A stretch of 64,000 bases of DNA from Bacteroidota bacterium (lineage in GTDB: Bacteria > Bacteroidota > Bacteroidia > Bacteroidales > CAIWKO01): positions 172,895 through 236,894 of the forward strand of contig JBAXND010000001.1 of the NCBI GenBank assembly GCA_037133915.1. The letters are read 5' to 3'. The notes beneath the pieces were generated by a model. The model was not told where the DNA came from. It saw only the letters and a list, made by a program, of their open reading frames with translations, and did not search any database. The position numbers and the translations under genes were made by a program. This document shows positions 26,160 through 35,774 of this stretch, piece after piece (the stretch's first letter is position 1; the number at the start of each line of letters is the position of its first letter).

Positions 26160-28799
26160 ATGGAACTCGCATCAAAGTACGACCCCTCACTTACCGAAGA
26201 TAAATGGTACAAATACTGGCTGGATAATGGTTTTTTCCATTCAGTGCCCGACGAACGTGAGCCTTATTGCATTGTTATACCTCCTCCTAATGTTACGGGA
26301 GTGCTACATATGGGGCACATTCTGAATAATACCATACAGGATATTTTAGTGCGCCGCGCCCGTATGCAGGGCAAAAACGCCCTTTGGGTGCCCGGTACCG
26401 ACCACGCCTCCATTGCCACCGAAGCAAAAGTGGTGGATTTGCTTTCCAGACAAGGTATCAGCAAGAAAGATCTGAGCCGCGATGAGTTTCTTCAGCATGC
26501 CTGGAAATGGCGCGAAAAACACGGCGGAATTATTCTCGAACAGCTTAAAAAATTAGGCGCATCATGCGATTGGGAGCGTACACGCTTTACCATGGATCCC
26601 GTATTATACGATTCCGTAATACAGGTTTTTGTTGACCTCTATGAAAAAGGGCTTATTTACCGCGGCGTTCGTATGGTGAACTGGGACCCGTCGGCTCTTA
26701 CGGCACTTTCTGATGAAGAAGTAAATTACCGTGAAGTAAACTCTAAATTGTATTACGTAAGATATCGAATCGAAGACACTTCCGACGAATGGATTACCAT
26801 CGCAACCACGCGCCCCGAAACAATTCTGGGAGATACCGCTGTATGTGTGCATCCCGAAGATGAGCGCTATGCCGCACTGAAAGGCAAACGCATTATTATT
26901 CCGCTGGTGGAACGCAGTGTGCCTCTGATTTATGACGAATATGTGGAGCGGGAATTTGGTACCGGCGCACTGAAAGTAACGCCTGCACATGATATCAATG
27001 ACTATAACCTCGGCATAAAACACAAACTTAAAAGCATTGACATTTTCAATCCTAACGGAACACTTAATGAGAATGCCGAACTGTATATTGGTGAAGACCG
27101 ATTTGCCGTAAGAGAAAAAATTGTTGAAGAACTGCGCGCCAAAGGGTACATCGTTAAGATAGAAGAAATCGTAAATAAGGTTGGCTTTTCGGAACGTACC
27201 GATGCTGTAATTGAACCAAAACTTTCGTTACAATGGTTCATGCGCATGACTGAAATGGCTAAGCCTGCGCTTGATGTGGTCATGGATGATACCGTTGCGT
27301 TTCATCCTGCAAAATTCAAAAACACCTACCGTCATTGGATGGAGAATGTGAAGGACTGGTGCATCTCCCGTCAATTGTGGTGGGGGCAACGCATACCCGC
27401 ATACTACTTGCCAAACGGCGATTTTGTGGTTGCCGCAAGTTTGGATGAGGCCTTTGAAAAAGCGAAGCTATTGCTGAAAGATGCTGATTTGAAAATTGAA
27501 GATTTGAGGCAGGATGAAGATGTACTGGATACCTGGTTTTCATCATGGCTGTGGCCAATCTCTGTTTTCGACGGTATCCGCCATCCTGACAATGACGATA
27601 TAAAATATTATTATCCCACAAATGAGCTTATCACAGCACCGGAAATCTTGTTTTTCTGGGTGGCTCGTATGATTATGGCAGGGCTTGAATACAGGCATGA
27701 AGTGCCCTTTAAAAATGTTTACCTTACCGGGATAGTGCGTGATAAGCTTGGTCGTAAAATGTCCAAATCGCTTGGAAATTCACCCGATCCCATCGAACTG
27801 ATGGAGAAATATGGCGCCGATGGCGTGCGTATCGGAATGTTATTTTCATCACCCGCCGGTAACGACCTGCCCTTCGACGAATCATTGTGTGAGCAGGGTC
27901 GCAACTTCTCCAATAAACTTTGGAATGCTTTCCGCCTTGTACAGGGTTGGCAGGTTGATGAAACTATTGAACAGCCTGCTTATGCAAAGGTCGCTATTGA
28001 ATGGTTTGAAGCAAGACTGAATGCGGAAATGGAAGCTATTGACGACCATTTCACAAAGTTCCGCGTTTCGGATGCGCTGATGGCTTTATATAAATTAGTG
28101 TGGGACGATTTCTGCGCATGGTACCTTGAAATGGTGAAACCTGCTTACGGAAGTCCGATTGACAGTGCTACCTTCGGTTCAACCGTTTGCTTTTTCGACC
28201 GTCTTGTTAAGTTGATGCATCCGTTCATGCCTTTTATTACCGAAGAAATCTGGCAAATTCTTCGCGAGCGCAAACCAAATGACTCCATCATGGTTTCAAA
28301 AATGCCTGAAATAAAACCATACAATAAGCAGCTGCTCAAAGATTTTGATTTTGCAATGCAGGTAATAACTGCGGTTCGTTCAATTCGTAAGGAAAAAAAC
28401 ATACCCATGAAAGAGCCGATAAACCTGCTTATTAAGAAGAACTTTGGTGAAACGCCTGACACTACTTTTGATTCGCTCGCATGCAAATTATGCAACGTAG
28501 GAACGCTGGAGTATATCACGGAAAAGCCTGAAAATGCTATGGCTTGCATAGTTGGTTCAACTGAGTTCTATATTCCTTTTACTGCCGGAATTGACATAGA
28601 GGCCGAACGGAAAAAAATGGAAGAAGAGCTGAAATATTATCGTGGCTTTCTCGTTAGTGTAATGAAAAAGCTCGACAACGAAAAATTCGTGAATAACGCA
28701 TCACAGCAAATCGTAGATGCCGAGCGCAAGAAACAAGCTGATGCTGAAGCCAGAATCAAAGTGCTTGATGAACAACTCGAAAACCTGAAGAAATCATAA
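26160..28799 (+). CDS. valS: Valyl-tRNA synthetase
   Basis: An 879-residue class I synthetase. [13 protein letters not shown] has the HIGH-like motif (HMGH at 50-53); the editing domain follows ([18 protein letters not shown] near 218, where threonyl-type misacylated products are cleared). [10 protein letters not shown] and [11 protein letters not shown] (KMSKS at 533-537) complete the active site. The C-terminal 65 residues ([16 protein letters not shown] onward) form the family's coiled coil that binds tRNA. A possible promoter is TACCTTCG near 26126, a variant of TAnnTTTG. The ABC ATPase gene starts 19 bases downstream, so it may be co-transcribed. Confidence 0.97.
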   Translation: MELASKYDPSLTEDKWYKYWLDNGFFHSVPDEREPYCIVIPPPNVTGVLHMGHILNNTIQDILVRRARMQGKNALWVPGTDHASIATEAKVVDLLSRQGISKKDLSRDEFLQHAWKWREKHGGIILEQLKKLGASCDWERTRFTMDPVLYDSVIQVFVDLYEKGLIYRGVRMVNWDPSALTALSDEEVNYREVNSKLYYVRYRIEDTSDEWITIATTRPETILGDTAVCVHPEDERYAALKGKRIIIPLVERSVPLIYDEYVEREFGTGALKVTPAHDINDYNLGIKHKLKSIDIFNPNGTLNENAELYIGEDRFAVREKIVEELRAKGYIVKIEEIVNKVGFSERTDAVIEPKLSLQWFMRMTEMAKPALDVVMDDTVAFHPAKFKNTYRHWMENVKDWCISRQLWWGQRIPAYYLPNGDFVVAASLDEAFEKAKLLLKDADLKIEDLRQDEDVLDTWFSSWLWPISVFDGIRHPDNDDIKYYYPTNELITAPEILFFWVARMIMAGLEYRHEVPFKNVYLTGIVRDKLGRKMSKSLGNSPDPIELMEKYGADGVRIGMLFSSPAGNDLPFDESLCEQGRNFSNKLWNAFRLVQGWQVDETIEQPAYAKVAIEWFEARLNAEMEAIDDHFTKFRVSDALMALYKLVWDDFCAWYLEMVKPAYGSPIDSATFGSTVCFFDRLVKLMHPFMPFITEEIWQILRERKPNDSIMVSKMPEIKPYNKQLLKDFDFAMQVITAVRSIRKEKNIPMKEPINLLIKKNFGETPDTTFDSLACKLCNVGTLEYITEKPENAMACIVGSTEFYIPFTAGIDIEAERKKMEEELKYYRGFLVSVMKKLDNEKFVNNASQQIVDAERKKQADAEARIKVLDEQLENLKKS

Positions 28800-28818
28800 A
28801 ATATTAGTTCGCCGCACC

Positions 28819-29553
28819 ATGGAAAAAAAAGAGATAATTACGCTCAACAATATTTCCAAGTTTTATAAGGTAGGAAGCCATGTTGTAAAGGCGCTCCAAA
28901 CGGTTACGCTTACGGTGAAACAAAATGAATATGTTGCTTTGATGGGACCGTCAGGTTCCGGGAAATCAACACTGATGAATGTGCTTGGATGCCTTGATAC
29001 GCCTACAAGCGGTTCCTATTTTTTAAATGGTAAGGATGTCAGTAAAATGAATGATAATGAACTTGCCGAAGTCCGCAACAAGGAAATTGGTTTTGTATTC
29101 CAGACATTCAATTTGCTGCCACGTTCAACAGCACTTGATAATGTTACGCTTCCGCTGATATATGCAGGCGTGGGCAAGGCAAAACGGCTGGCTCGTGCCG
29201 AAGAAGTCCTGAAACAGGTTCAACTGAGCGACCGTATTACCCATAAGCCCAATGAACTTTCGGGTGGACAGCGCCAGCGTGTCGCTATAGCGCGTGCCAT
29301 GGTAAATAATCCTTCCATTATACTTGCCGATGAGCCCACAGGGAACCTTGATTCAAAAACATCTATTGAAATCATGGGATTACTTGAAGATATTCACAAC
29401 GCCGGCAATACCATTATTCTGGTAACACACGAAGAAGATATTGCGCGCCATGCGCATCGTATAATCAGACTTCACGACGGCTATATTGGCTCAGATGAGA
29501 TGAATCCCGACATTCGAAAAATGGCATATTATCAGAATCCGGTGAGCGAATAA
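28819..29553 (+). CDS. ABC transporter ATP-binding protein, MacB/LolD type
   Basis: A 244-residue ATPase. Walker A is GPSGSGKST at 43-51, the signature is [15 protein letters not shown] near 147, Walker B is [12 protein letters not shown] near 169 and the H-loop is VTHEEDIA near 205. The Q-loop [18 protein letters not shown] and overall sequence place it in the MacB/LolD/FtsE group, which works with FtsX-like permeases on lipoproteins, antibiotics or cell wall hydrolases. No permease gene lies next to it, so its partner must be elsewhere. A strong bidirectional terminator follows. Confidence 0.93.
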   Translation: MEKKEIITLNNISKFYKVGSHVVKALQTVTLTVKQNEYVALMGPSGSGKSTLMNVLGCLDTPTSGSYFLNGKDVSKMNDNELAEVRNKEIGFVFQTFNLLPRSTALDNVTLPLIYAGVGKAKRLARAEEVLKQVQLSDRITHKPNELSGGQRQRVAIARAMVNNPSIILADEPTGNLDSKTSIEIMGLLEDIHNAGNTIILVTHEEDIARHAHRIIRLHDGYIGSDEMNPDIRKMAYYQNPVSE

Positions 29554-29590
29554 TATTTCGTGATATTTATACTAATGTTCAACAAAAAAA

Positions 29591-29621
29591 AAGACCGTCC
29601 GCTTTGGACAGTCTTTTTTTT
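29591..29621. terminator. Bidirectional intrinsic terminator
   Basis: AAGACCGTCC (29591-29600) and GGACAGTCTT (29605-29614) form a 10-base stem with one G-U pair, preceded by an A run and followed by a T run. It serves the convergent ABC ATPase (+) and OmpA-family (-) genes. Confidence 0.85.
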
Positions 29622-29636
29622 GCAAGTAGTTATTGG

Positions 29637-32135
29637 TTATTTATTAGGCACAGCACCCGGTATATCGAAAATCAACTGACGTTTTTCTTCGTCAACAGAG
29701 TACTCTCCAAATTTTGTGAGCACTTTCGAGCCAATGAGAATCGGTGGGTTAAGACCTGCAACAACAGTTGCTTCTACATTCTCAAGTTTTTTTGTTCCAA
29801 TCACCATTTTCTTCAGAACAAGAATTGCATTTTCTTTAAAAGAGCCATCTTCATTGAAGGCACCGTCTTTTTCTTTGAAATCTGATTTTGTGATGCGGCG
29901 ATCAGTAAGCATTTGTTTCGCCATTTCTACAGATATCTGAAGATTTTCAGCTGCATCGTATTTGAAATCCATGCTCATACCGTTCACTACGCAGCGCGCT
30001 TCAAAAGTTCCTGCACCGCCCGGTAGAATAGTTACGATGTTGTCGTTAGGATTAATTACAACTACTACATTTTGAGCATTCGTATCCTGTGAGGCTTCGG
30101 GTACAAAGTCATCTCTGAGAATACTGAATTCCGTACGGCGGTTCAGCTGATGTGCGGCTTCTTTAAGTTCCTTTGTCTTCAGTGACTTGATATATTCATC
30201 CGTGATTTGTGTGCCTTTAGCAAAAGGATAAGGTTTTCCTTTTTCGTTGGGCGGGTACATCACGATACGGTCGCGATCAAGTGTGCGGGGAACATGCGCG
30301 CCATAACCTTTTGCAACCAGACGTCCGGGGTTTATACCTTTTTCAATAAGGTAATTCACAACCGACTGTGCTCTGCGCTGAGAAAGTGTATCATTCGTCA
30401 TCGGAATGGGCCTGGAGTCAGTGTGTGATGCCAGTTCTATTACGATTCTCGGGTTCTCATTCAATGTTTGAATAAGTCCGTTCAGCGAGTCCTGATATTG
30501 TGGTTTCAAATCCCATTTAGCAAGATCATAATAGATATCGGGTAACACAACGGGAACTGGAGGAATCGGAATTAATACAAAGTCATGAATTAAATCTTTG
30601 CTGTTACGCAAACCAACAGTTGTTTCGCGACCTTTCGTCGAAAAATAACCTGATTTTGATACGGTGAGTTCGTATGAAGTGTTTTCGAGAATCTGGGTCT
30701 TACCGAATTTGTAAGTTCCCGTAGCATCCGTAGAATCTTCAACTACGGTGCCGTCAGAGCCAACCAGCTTAACGTTGGCACCCACAATAATCTGTTTTGT
30801 GCTGTCGTCTCTTACAACGCCCTGCAGTGTGAATACCAAAGGTGGAATATAGAATGAATAGATATCATCGTCGCCTTTGCCGCCTTTACGGTTTGACGAG
30901 AAATAACCTTCTTCTTTGGCACCTTTAAAAATGATAGCAAAATCATCACCGGCTGAATTCATCGGGTATTTCAAATTTTCCGACTTGCCCCATTTGTCAC
31001 CTTCTTTAATCGTTTTGAAAATATCAAGACCGCCCATTCCGGGATGGTTGTAGCTGTTTGATGAGTAATATAAACTACCGTCATCGCGCAGATAAGGGAA
31101 CATTTCATCGCCCGATCCATTAATTGAAGGTCCGAGGTTGACCGGTTTATCAAACGGTTTGGTTCTCTTGCTGCGTTTTGCAACCCAGATATCTTTACCA
31201 CCATAGCCGCCGGGAGCATCAGATGCAAAATAAATCGTACATTCTTCATCATCAAGTGAAGGATGACCTACAGCAATCCCCATATCATCGAAAAGCTTCA
31301 GCGTATCGGGAGGTGCCCAGCCTTTACCTTGTTTTTTTGCATAGTAAATCTGACAGCCCATTTTTGATTTTTTAACGACCGGGCAGCGGGTAAAATAAAT
31401 CACGTTTGCTTTTTTGTTAAGCCAGGGCGTTCCTTCGTTGAAATTGGAATTAATATTTTCGTCGCAGGGAAGCGGTTCGCTCCAGGCGCCTTTTTTATCC
31501 TGATAGGTGACGTAGATGTCAGAAAAACTCTGACCTGTCCATCCGTCGGTAGCGTTGCCAGTTGAACCTTCACGAGTAGAAGTAAATAACAGAACTTTGT
31601 AATTTTTATCTCCCCAGTATGGAGCAAAATCTGAAAGTTTTGTGTTGAATTTTTTTACATTCTCAACCACGTACCGCGTAGGATCATCTTTCCATTTCTG
31701 GGCTAATTCGCAGGCCTCCTGACCTTGTTTTCCGCGAGGATCCTCAGGAGCGAGTTTTTGGTACTCCGTGTATTTTAATATTGCCTCAGCATATTGTTCA
31801 TCTGCTTTGAGTGCCTCTGCAAGGTACAGCCATGTGAGTGCATCAGGATAATTAGCCTTAATTACCCTGTTATACCAGTTAATAGATTGCTTTACCTGAT
31901 TGGTTTTTCGGTAGCATTCGGCAAGGCGAAACAGAATCCTGGCTTTTTCAGCCTTGTTCTTTTTAACCTTATTGTATGCTTGTTTGTAAAGGTCTATTGC
32001 TACGGAATATTGCTCCGTGTCATAAGCCTTATCTGCTTCCTGCCCGTAGTTTTTCTGCGCCCTAACGTCAACACCCTGCAGTGTAAAAAGAGCAACCAAA
32101 ATAGACAAAAAGATGGGGTACAATTTCTTATCCAT
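29637..32135 (-). CDS. PorE-like T9SS-associated OmpA protein with TPR, beta-propeller, CRD and a pseudo-retropepsin tail
   Basis: An 832-residue exported protein, from the ATG at 32135 (a GTG at 32141 would add two residues). Signal peptide MDKKLYPIFLSILVALFTLQ...AQ. Domains: TPRs at about 30-145; a PD40/WD40-like propeller at about 160-440 (GVGHPSLDDEECTIYFAS-like blades; KDIWVAKRS); a carboxypeptidase regulatory-like beta-sandwich at about 440-525; an OmpA peptidoglycan-binding domain at about 530-675 (IYYDLAKWDLKP, ASHTDSRPI, LSQRRAQSVVNYL). The first four match the order of PorE of Porphyromonas, a T9SS component that contacts peptidoglycan. The last 150 residues are an extra, retropepsin-like domain with DAA where the catalytic DTG would be (about residue 727), so probably not a protease. 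Confidence 0.88.
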   Translation of the reverse strand: MDKKLYPIFLSILVALFTLQGVDVRAQKNYGQEADKAYDTEQYSVAIDLYKQAYNKVKKNKAEKARILFRLAECYRKTNQVKQSINWYNRVIKANYPDALTWLYLAEALKADEQYAEAILKYTEYQKLAPEDPRGKQGQEACELAQKWKDDPTRYVVENVKKFNTKLSDFAPYWGDKNYKVLLFTSTREGSTGNATDGWTGQSFSDIYVTYQDKKGAWSEPLPCDENINSNFNEGTPWLNKKANVIYFTRCPVVKKSKMGCQIYYAKKQGKGWAPPDTLKLFDDMGIAVGHPSLDDEECTIYFASDAPGGYGGKDIWVAKRSKRTKPFDKPVNLGPSINGSGDEMFPYLRDDGSLYYSSNSYNHPGMGGLDIFKTIKEGDKWGKSENLKYPMNSAGDDFAIIFKGAKEEGYFSSNRKGGKGDDDIYSFYIPPLVFTLQGVVRDDSTKQIIVGANVKLVGSDGTVVEDSTDATGTYKFGKTQILENTSYELTVSKSGYFSTKGRETTVGLRNSKDLIHDFVLIPIPPVPVVLPDIYYDLAKWDLKPQYQDSLNGLIQTLNENPRIVIELASHTDSRPIPMTNDTLSQRRAQSVVNYLIEKGINPGRLVAKGYGAHVPRTLDRDRIVMYPPNEKGKPYPFAKGTQITDEYIKSLKTKELKEAAHQLNRRTEFSILRDDFVPEASQDTNAQNVVVVINPNDNIVTILPGGAGTFEARCVVNGMSMDFKYDAAENLQISVEMAKQMLTDRRITKSDFKEKDGAFNEDGSFKENAILVLKKMVIGTKKLENVEATVVAGLNPPILIGSKVLTKFGEYSVDEEKRQLIFDIPGAVPNK

Positions 32136-32382
32136 ATCCACAATATTAAACCCTGAATTAATGGGTGCTAATTTAAAAAATAATTTTCAATTAAACAGAA
32201 TTTACTGGCAATGTATCAAATTTTTATAAAACTGTTCTTTCATACCATTTTATCACACTGATAGAAAGGTAATTAACGTTTGTAAAAATATTCATTATTA
32301 TAATTACCGATATAATAAAACTAAATTTTTATGAATTTGTTGCAAACGCAGTGTTATTATTTGGCACTTTTTACAATAAAAA

Positions 32383-32417
32383 AGCGCAGGTTTCAATATC
32401 CTGCGCTCATTTTTTTT
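32383..32417. terminator. Intrinsic terminator downstream of secDF
   Basis: AGCGCAGG (32383-32390) and CCTGCGCT (32400-32407) form a perfect 8-base GC-rich stem with a 9-base loop, with A runs before and T runs after, so it can work in both directions. Here it ends the minus-strand secDF transcript. Confidence 0.8.
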
Positions 32418-32440
32418 GATCGAAATATTAAGAAAAACCT

Positions 32441-32457
32441 TCACTAAATTTTAGTGA
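32441..32457 (-). terminator. AT-rich secondary hairpin after secDF
   Basis: A short inverted repeat (TCACTAAA and TTAGTGA) lies between secDF and the main terminator and is followed on the minus strand by a T-rich run. The stem is weak, so it is at most an auxiliary terminator. Confidence 0.35.
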
Positions 32458-32472
32458 AAGTTTTCTGTTTTT

Positions 32473-35400
32473 TTAGGCTTTAACCGGTTTCAATTCTTTC
32501 TTTTCTTTTCCTTTTCCTATCATTCTGATTAAATCATAAGCGACAGGGGAAGCGTTAAGAATAGATGAGTATGTTCCGATTACTACACCGAATAATAATG
32601 CGAATGCAAATCCGCGGATAACTTCACCACCGAAAATGAACATTGATAACAGTACCAGGAAGGTAATACCAGATGTGTTCAGAGTACGTCCAAGCGTGCT
32701 GTTAATAGCGTCATTCATGTTGGTTTTCATATCGCGTTTCGGGTACAGATTCATGTATTCACGAATTCTGTCGAAAATAATAACAGAGTCCATGATGGAA
32801 TATCCGATGATAGTAAGGATAGCCGCAATAAAATGCTGGTCAATATCCAGACTGAACGGCAGTATTCCATATAGCAACGAGAATATTGAAATTGTAATAA
32901 ATGTGTCGTGGAAGAGTGAAACCACGGCTCCAAGTCCCCATTGCCATTTTTTAAAACGGATTGCGACATAAATGAAGATAATGATGAGGGAAAGGAATAC
33001 CGCCCAATATGCCTTTAATAAGAGGCTGTATGCAATGGTCGGTTCAACTTTCTGCGAACTTAATTTGCCCAGCACTTTTTTCTCTGCATGTGACTGGAAT
33101 TCTTTCGCCGATAATGAATTCTTGTACATTGGTGCAAGTCCAGTATACAGCTTGGTTTCAACAATTGAATCGGCTGTGGCTGATTTATCGTTGATCATGT
33201 ATGAAGTAGTAATTTTAACCTGATCGTTCGGTCCAAAAGTTTTTACTTCAGGACGCTGTCCGTCAAATACTTTTTCAAGCACTGCGCGTACATCATCAAC
33301 TTTCACGTCTGAGTCAAAACGTACCACGTAACTTCTGCCACCGAGGAAATCGATTCCGTAACTTAATCCGCGTACTGAAAGTGATATAATACCTGCCAAC
33401 ACGAGTATCAATGAAAGCACGTAATAATATTTTCTGATGCCGATGAAGTCAATATGAACCTTGGTAAGTATGTTTTTCGTGAAGCGATTCCACACGTCAA
33501 TTTTTATGTTTTTATCCATCATCCATACAAAAATGATACGGGTAATAAAGATGGAGCAGAACAGTGAACTGATGATACCGATAATAAGGGTGGTAGCAAA
33601 ACCCTGAACAGGTCCTGAACCGAAAACATAAAGTACGATACCGGTAAGCAGTGTTGTTACGTTACTGTCTATAATAGAAGAGTAGGCATGCTTATATCCG
33701 TCGCTTATCGCCAGCCTGATTCCTTTCCCGATACGGAGCTCCTCTCGTATTCGCTCGTAGATGATAACGTTCTTGTCAACGTCCATACCAATTGTAAGTA
33801 CAATACCTGCAATGCCCGGGAGTGTAAGAACAGCACCAAGCGATGCAAGAATACCGAATACGAAAAACATATTCGTAAACAGTGCAACGTCAGCAACCAA
33901 ACCGGCTTTATTATAATAGAAGGCCATGTAAGCCAGTGTGACAAGGAACGCTACAATGATTGACCAAAGACCGGCGTTGATAGCTTCTTTTCCAAGTGTG
34001 GGTCCAACAACAGCCTCTTCAACAATACGCGCAGGTGCCGGGAGCTTTCCTGCTTTCAGGATGTTTGCAAGGTCCTTTGCTTCTTCAACGGTGAAGTTTC
34101 CGGTAATAGATGAATGTCCGTTGGGAATTTCACTTTGTACCGTCGGGAATGAATAAACGTAATTGTCAAGTACAATAGCAACAGATTTTCCGAGGTTGTT
34201 TGCTGTGATGTTTTTCCACTGGCTTGCACCTTCGGAGTTCATGCTCATTGAGATTTCGTTGCCCTGATTTTGGGCAATATCCTGACGTGCATCAACAATC
34301 ACATCTCCGCCCAGTGCGGCCGTGCCATCACGGGTTGCTTTAAGAGCGATAAGCTGAAGTGTGGTTAATTTATCGCCAACCGGTTTAACGGTCCATGCAA
34401 ACCTTAATTCTCTTGGGAAAATAGCTTTGATAATCGGGTTCCTGAGCATGGCATTTACCCTGAACGTGTCTATTGAATTACAGTAGCCAACTACGGGTCC
34501 TTTTGCAGGAAAATAACGTTGCTGCTCGTCCTGTACTAAAGCAGGTTGCAGATAAGCTGTAAGGGGATGTTCTTTTGCAAATTGGTCGAACGACTGCTGA
34601 CCGGGTTTGTTTTTACCACTGGTGTCGGTGCCGGCTTTGTCAACCAACGATTTTGAAGTGTCTTTTTTCGCACTGAGTGAATCGGTTGATTTTTCTGCGT
34701 TAAGACTATCACCGGGTTTGGTAATAGTGTCGCCTGAACCCATCAGTGATTTCATTTTTACATCCGCCTGTTCCATAAAGGCGTAGATATCTTTGTATTC
34801 GTAGGTTTCCCAGAATTCCAGTTTTGCTGTTCCCTGCAGCAGTTTGCGGACGCGCTCGGGGTCTTTGATACCCGGAAGTTCCACGAGGATGCGGCCTGCT
34901 GTCTGAAGCTTCTGAATGTTTGGCTGGGCTACACCAAAGCGGTCGATACGTGAACGCAGAATGTTATATGTCCTGTCAATAGCATCGTTGGTTTCGGTCC
35001 TTATTTTTGCAAGAACTTCTTCGTTGGTAGAATTGAAATTGATTTTATCTTTTAAACCAACCAAAAATACGCCGGCCATTTTTGCATTCGGATCCGTTGC
35101 ATTCCATGCTTCCCCGAATAAGGTAACGAAGTCTTTGGTACTGGTTTTTTCCATTTCCGAAGCCAATGTTACAGCTTTGTTGAAGGTCACGTCCTGACTG
35201 TTGCCTGCAAGTGCACGGATAATATCAACAACGGAAACTTCAAGCGTTACGTTCATCCCGCCCTTGAGGTCAAGACCAAGATTGATTTCGCGCTGTTTAC
35301 ATTCTTTGTAAGTGTATTTCCTGATAAGCAGGTTGTACACCACTTCGTTGTTCATAGAATCGAGGTACTGGGCTTCCCATTTCGTTTTAATGGAATCGAA

Positions 35401-35586
35401 AAGTATCTGCTCTTTTGCCTGATCCCCTTTGGAAAGTTTCTTCGCAAGTTCTTGCGCCTGAGGACCAACGGAATATTCAGCAGCATTACTCTCAATGTGC
35501 CTTGTAATGAGCGTAAACGACAGTTGGTACATGCAAACCAGCGCAAACGCAATAGCTAAAAACTTGATAACTCCTTTGTTCTGCAT
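32473..35586 (-). CDS. secDF: Fused protein translocase subunit SecDF
   Basis: A 1037-residue fusion of SecD and SecF, which use the proton gradient to pull proteins through SecYEG. The SecD half has an N-terminal membrane segment, the LGLDLKGGMNVTLEV motif and the six-helix block with TLPGIAGIVLTIGMDVDKNVI and ERIREELRIGKG. The SecF half starts near 715 (WNRFTKNI), has SYGIDFLGGRSYVVRF and the block with IGYSIMDSVIIFDRIRE. The conserved acidic and Arg residues in membrane helix 4 of each half are present. The ATG at 35586 fits the promoter at 35635-35665; the longer frame adds 31 unlikely residues. A Ser/Asp/Lys-rich linker of about 60 residues (around 300-350) lies within the SecD periplasmic region, as in other Bacteroidota. 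Confidence 0.95.
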   Translation of the reverse strand: MQNKGVIKFLAIAFALVCMYQLSFTLITRHIESNAAEYSVGPQAQELAKKLSKGDQAKEQILFDSIKTKWEAQYLDSMNNEVVYNLLIRKYTYKECKQREINLGLDLKGGMNVTLEVSVVDIIRALAGNSQDVTFNKAVTLASEMEKTSTKDFVTLFGEAWNATDPNAKMAGVFLVGLKDKINFNSTNEEVLAKIRTETNDAIDRTYNILRSRIDRFGVAQPNIQKLQTAGRILVELPGIKDPERVRKLLQGTAKLEFWETYEYKDIYAFMEQADVKMKSLMGSGDTITKPGDSLNAEKSTDSLSAKKDTSKSLVDKAGTDTSGKNKPGQQSFDQFAKEHPLTAYLQPALVQDEQQRYFPAKGPVVGYCNSIDTFRVNAMLRNPIIKAIFPRELRFAWTVKPVGDKLTTLQLIALKATRDGTAALGGDVIVDARQDIAQNQGNEISMSMNSEGASQWKNITANNLGKSVAIVLDNYVYSFPTVQSEIPNGHSSITGNFTVEEAKDLANILKAGKLPAPARIVEEAVVGPTLGKEAINAGLWSIIVAFLVTLAYMAFYYNKAGLVADVALFTNMFFVFGILASLGAVLTLPGIAGIVLTIGMDVDKNVIIYERIREELRIGKGIRLAISDGYKHAYSSIIDSNVTTLLTGIVLYVFGSGPVQGFATTLIIGIISSLFCSIFITRIIFVWMMDKNIKIDVWNRFTKNILTKVHIDFIGIRKYYYVLSLILVLAGIISLSVRGLSYGIDFLGGRSYVVRFDSDVKVDDVRAVLEKVFDGQRPEVKTFGPNDQVKITTSYMINDKSATADSIVETKLYTGLAPMYKNSLSAKEFQSHAEKKVLGKLSSQKVEPTIAYSLLLKAYWAVFLSLIIIFIYVAIRFKKWQWGLGAVVSLFHDTFITISIFSLLYGILPFSLDIDQHFIAAILTIIGYSIMDSVIIFDRIREYMNLYPKRDMKTNMNDAINSTLGRTLNTSGITFLVLLSMFIFGGEVIRGFAFALLFGVVIGTYSSILNASPVAYDLIRMIGKGKEKKELKPVKA

Positions 35587-35634
35587 ACTAAAACCTCTTA
35601 ATTGATATTGGAATAGTCTATTTTTTTGAGGGTG

Positions 35635-35665
35635 CAAATATAGAATAACATTTACTAATAAACAA
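35635..35665 (-). promoter_or_regulatory. Bacteroidota promoter for secDF
   Basis: TTG (35663-35665) and TATATTTG (35635-35642) on the minus strand are 20 bases apart, an excellent match. Transcription would start near 35630, giving a leader of about 44 bases to the ATG at 35586. Confidence 0.72.
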
Positions 35666-35740
35666 TTAATTACCCCCAAGATTCAATATTAACCTCCGAA
35701 ATGTGCCATTAATACTGATGTTCCCCATTGATTTTTTTTC

Positions 35741-35748
35741 TACCTTTG
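35741..35748 (+). promoter_or_regulatory. -7 element upstream of the FG-GAP T9SS cargo gene
   Basis: TACCTTTG matches the -7 consensus; a TTG at the ideal distance is missing. It would start transcription near 35753, 22 bases before the ATG at 35775, and argues against the upstream ATG at 35703. Confidence 0.5.
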
Positions 35749-35774
35749 GTTCAACGACCTTAATTTATTCGTTT

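Larger units (their letters stand above)
32142..32472. other. AT-rich intergenic region of about 330 bases with terminator hairpins
   Basis: It separates the PorE-like gene from secDF (both minus strand). It contains the hairpins at 32383-32417 and 32441-32457, which end secDF transcription. The remainder, toward 32142, must hold the promoter of the PorE-like gene, but no perfect TAnnTTTG element was found. No coding region was seen. Confidence 0.6.
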
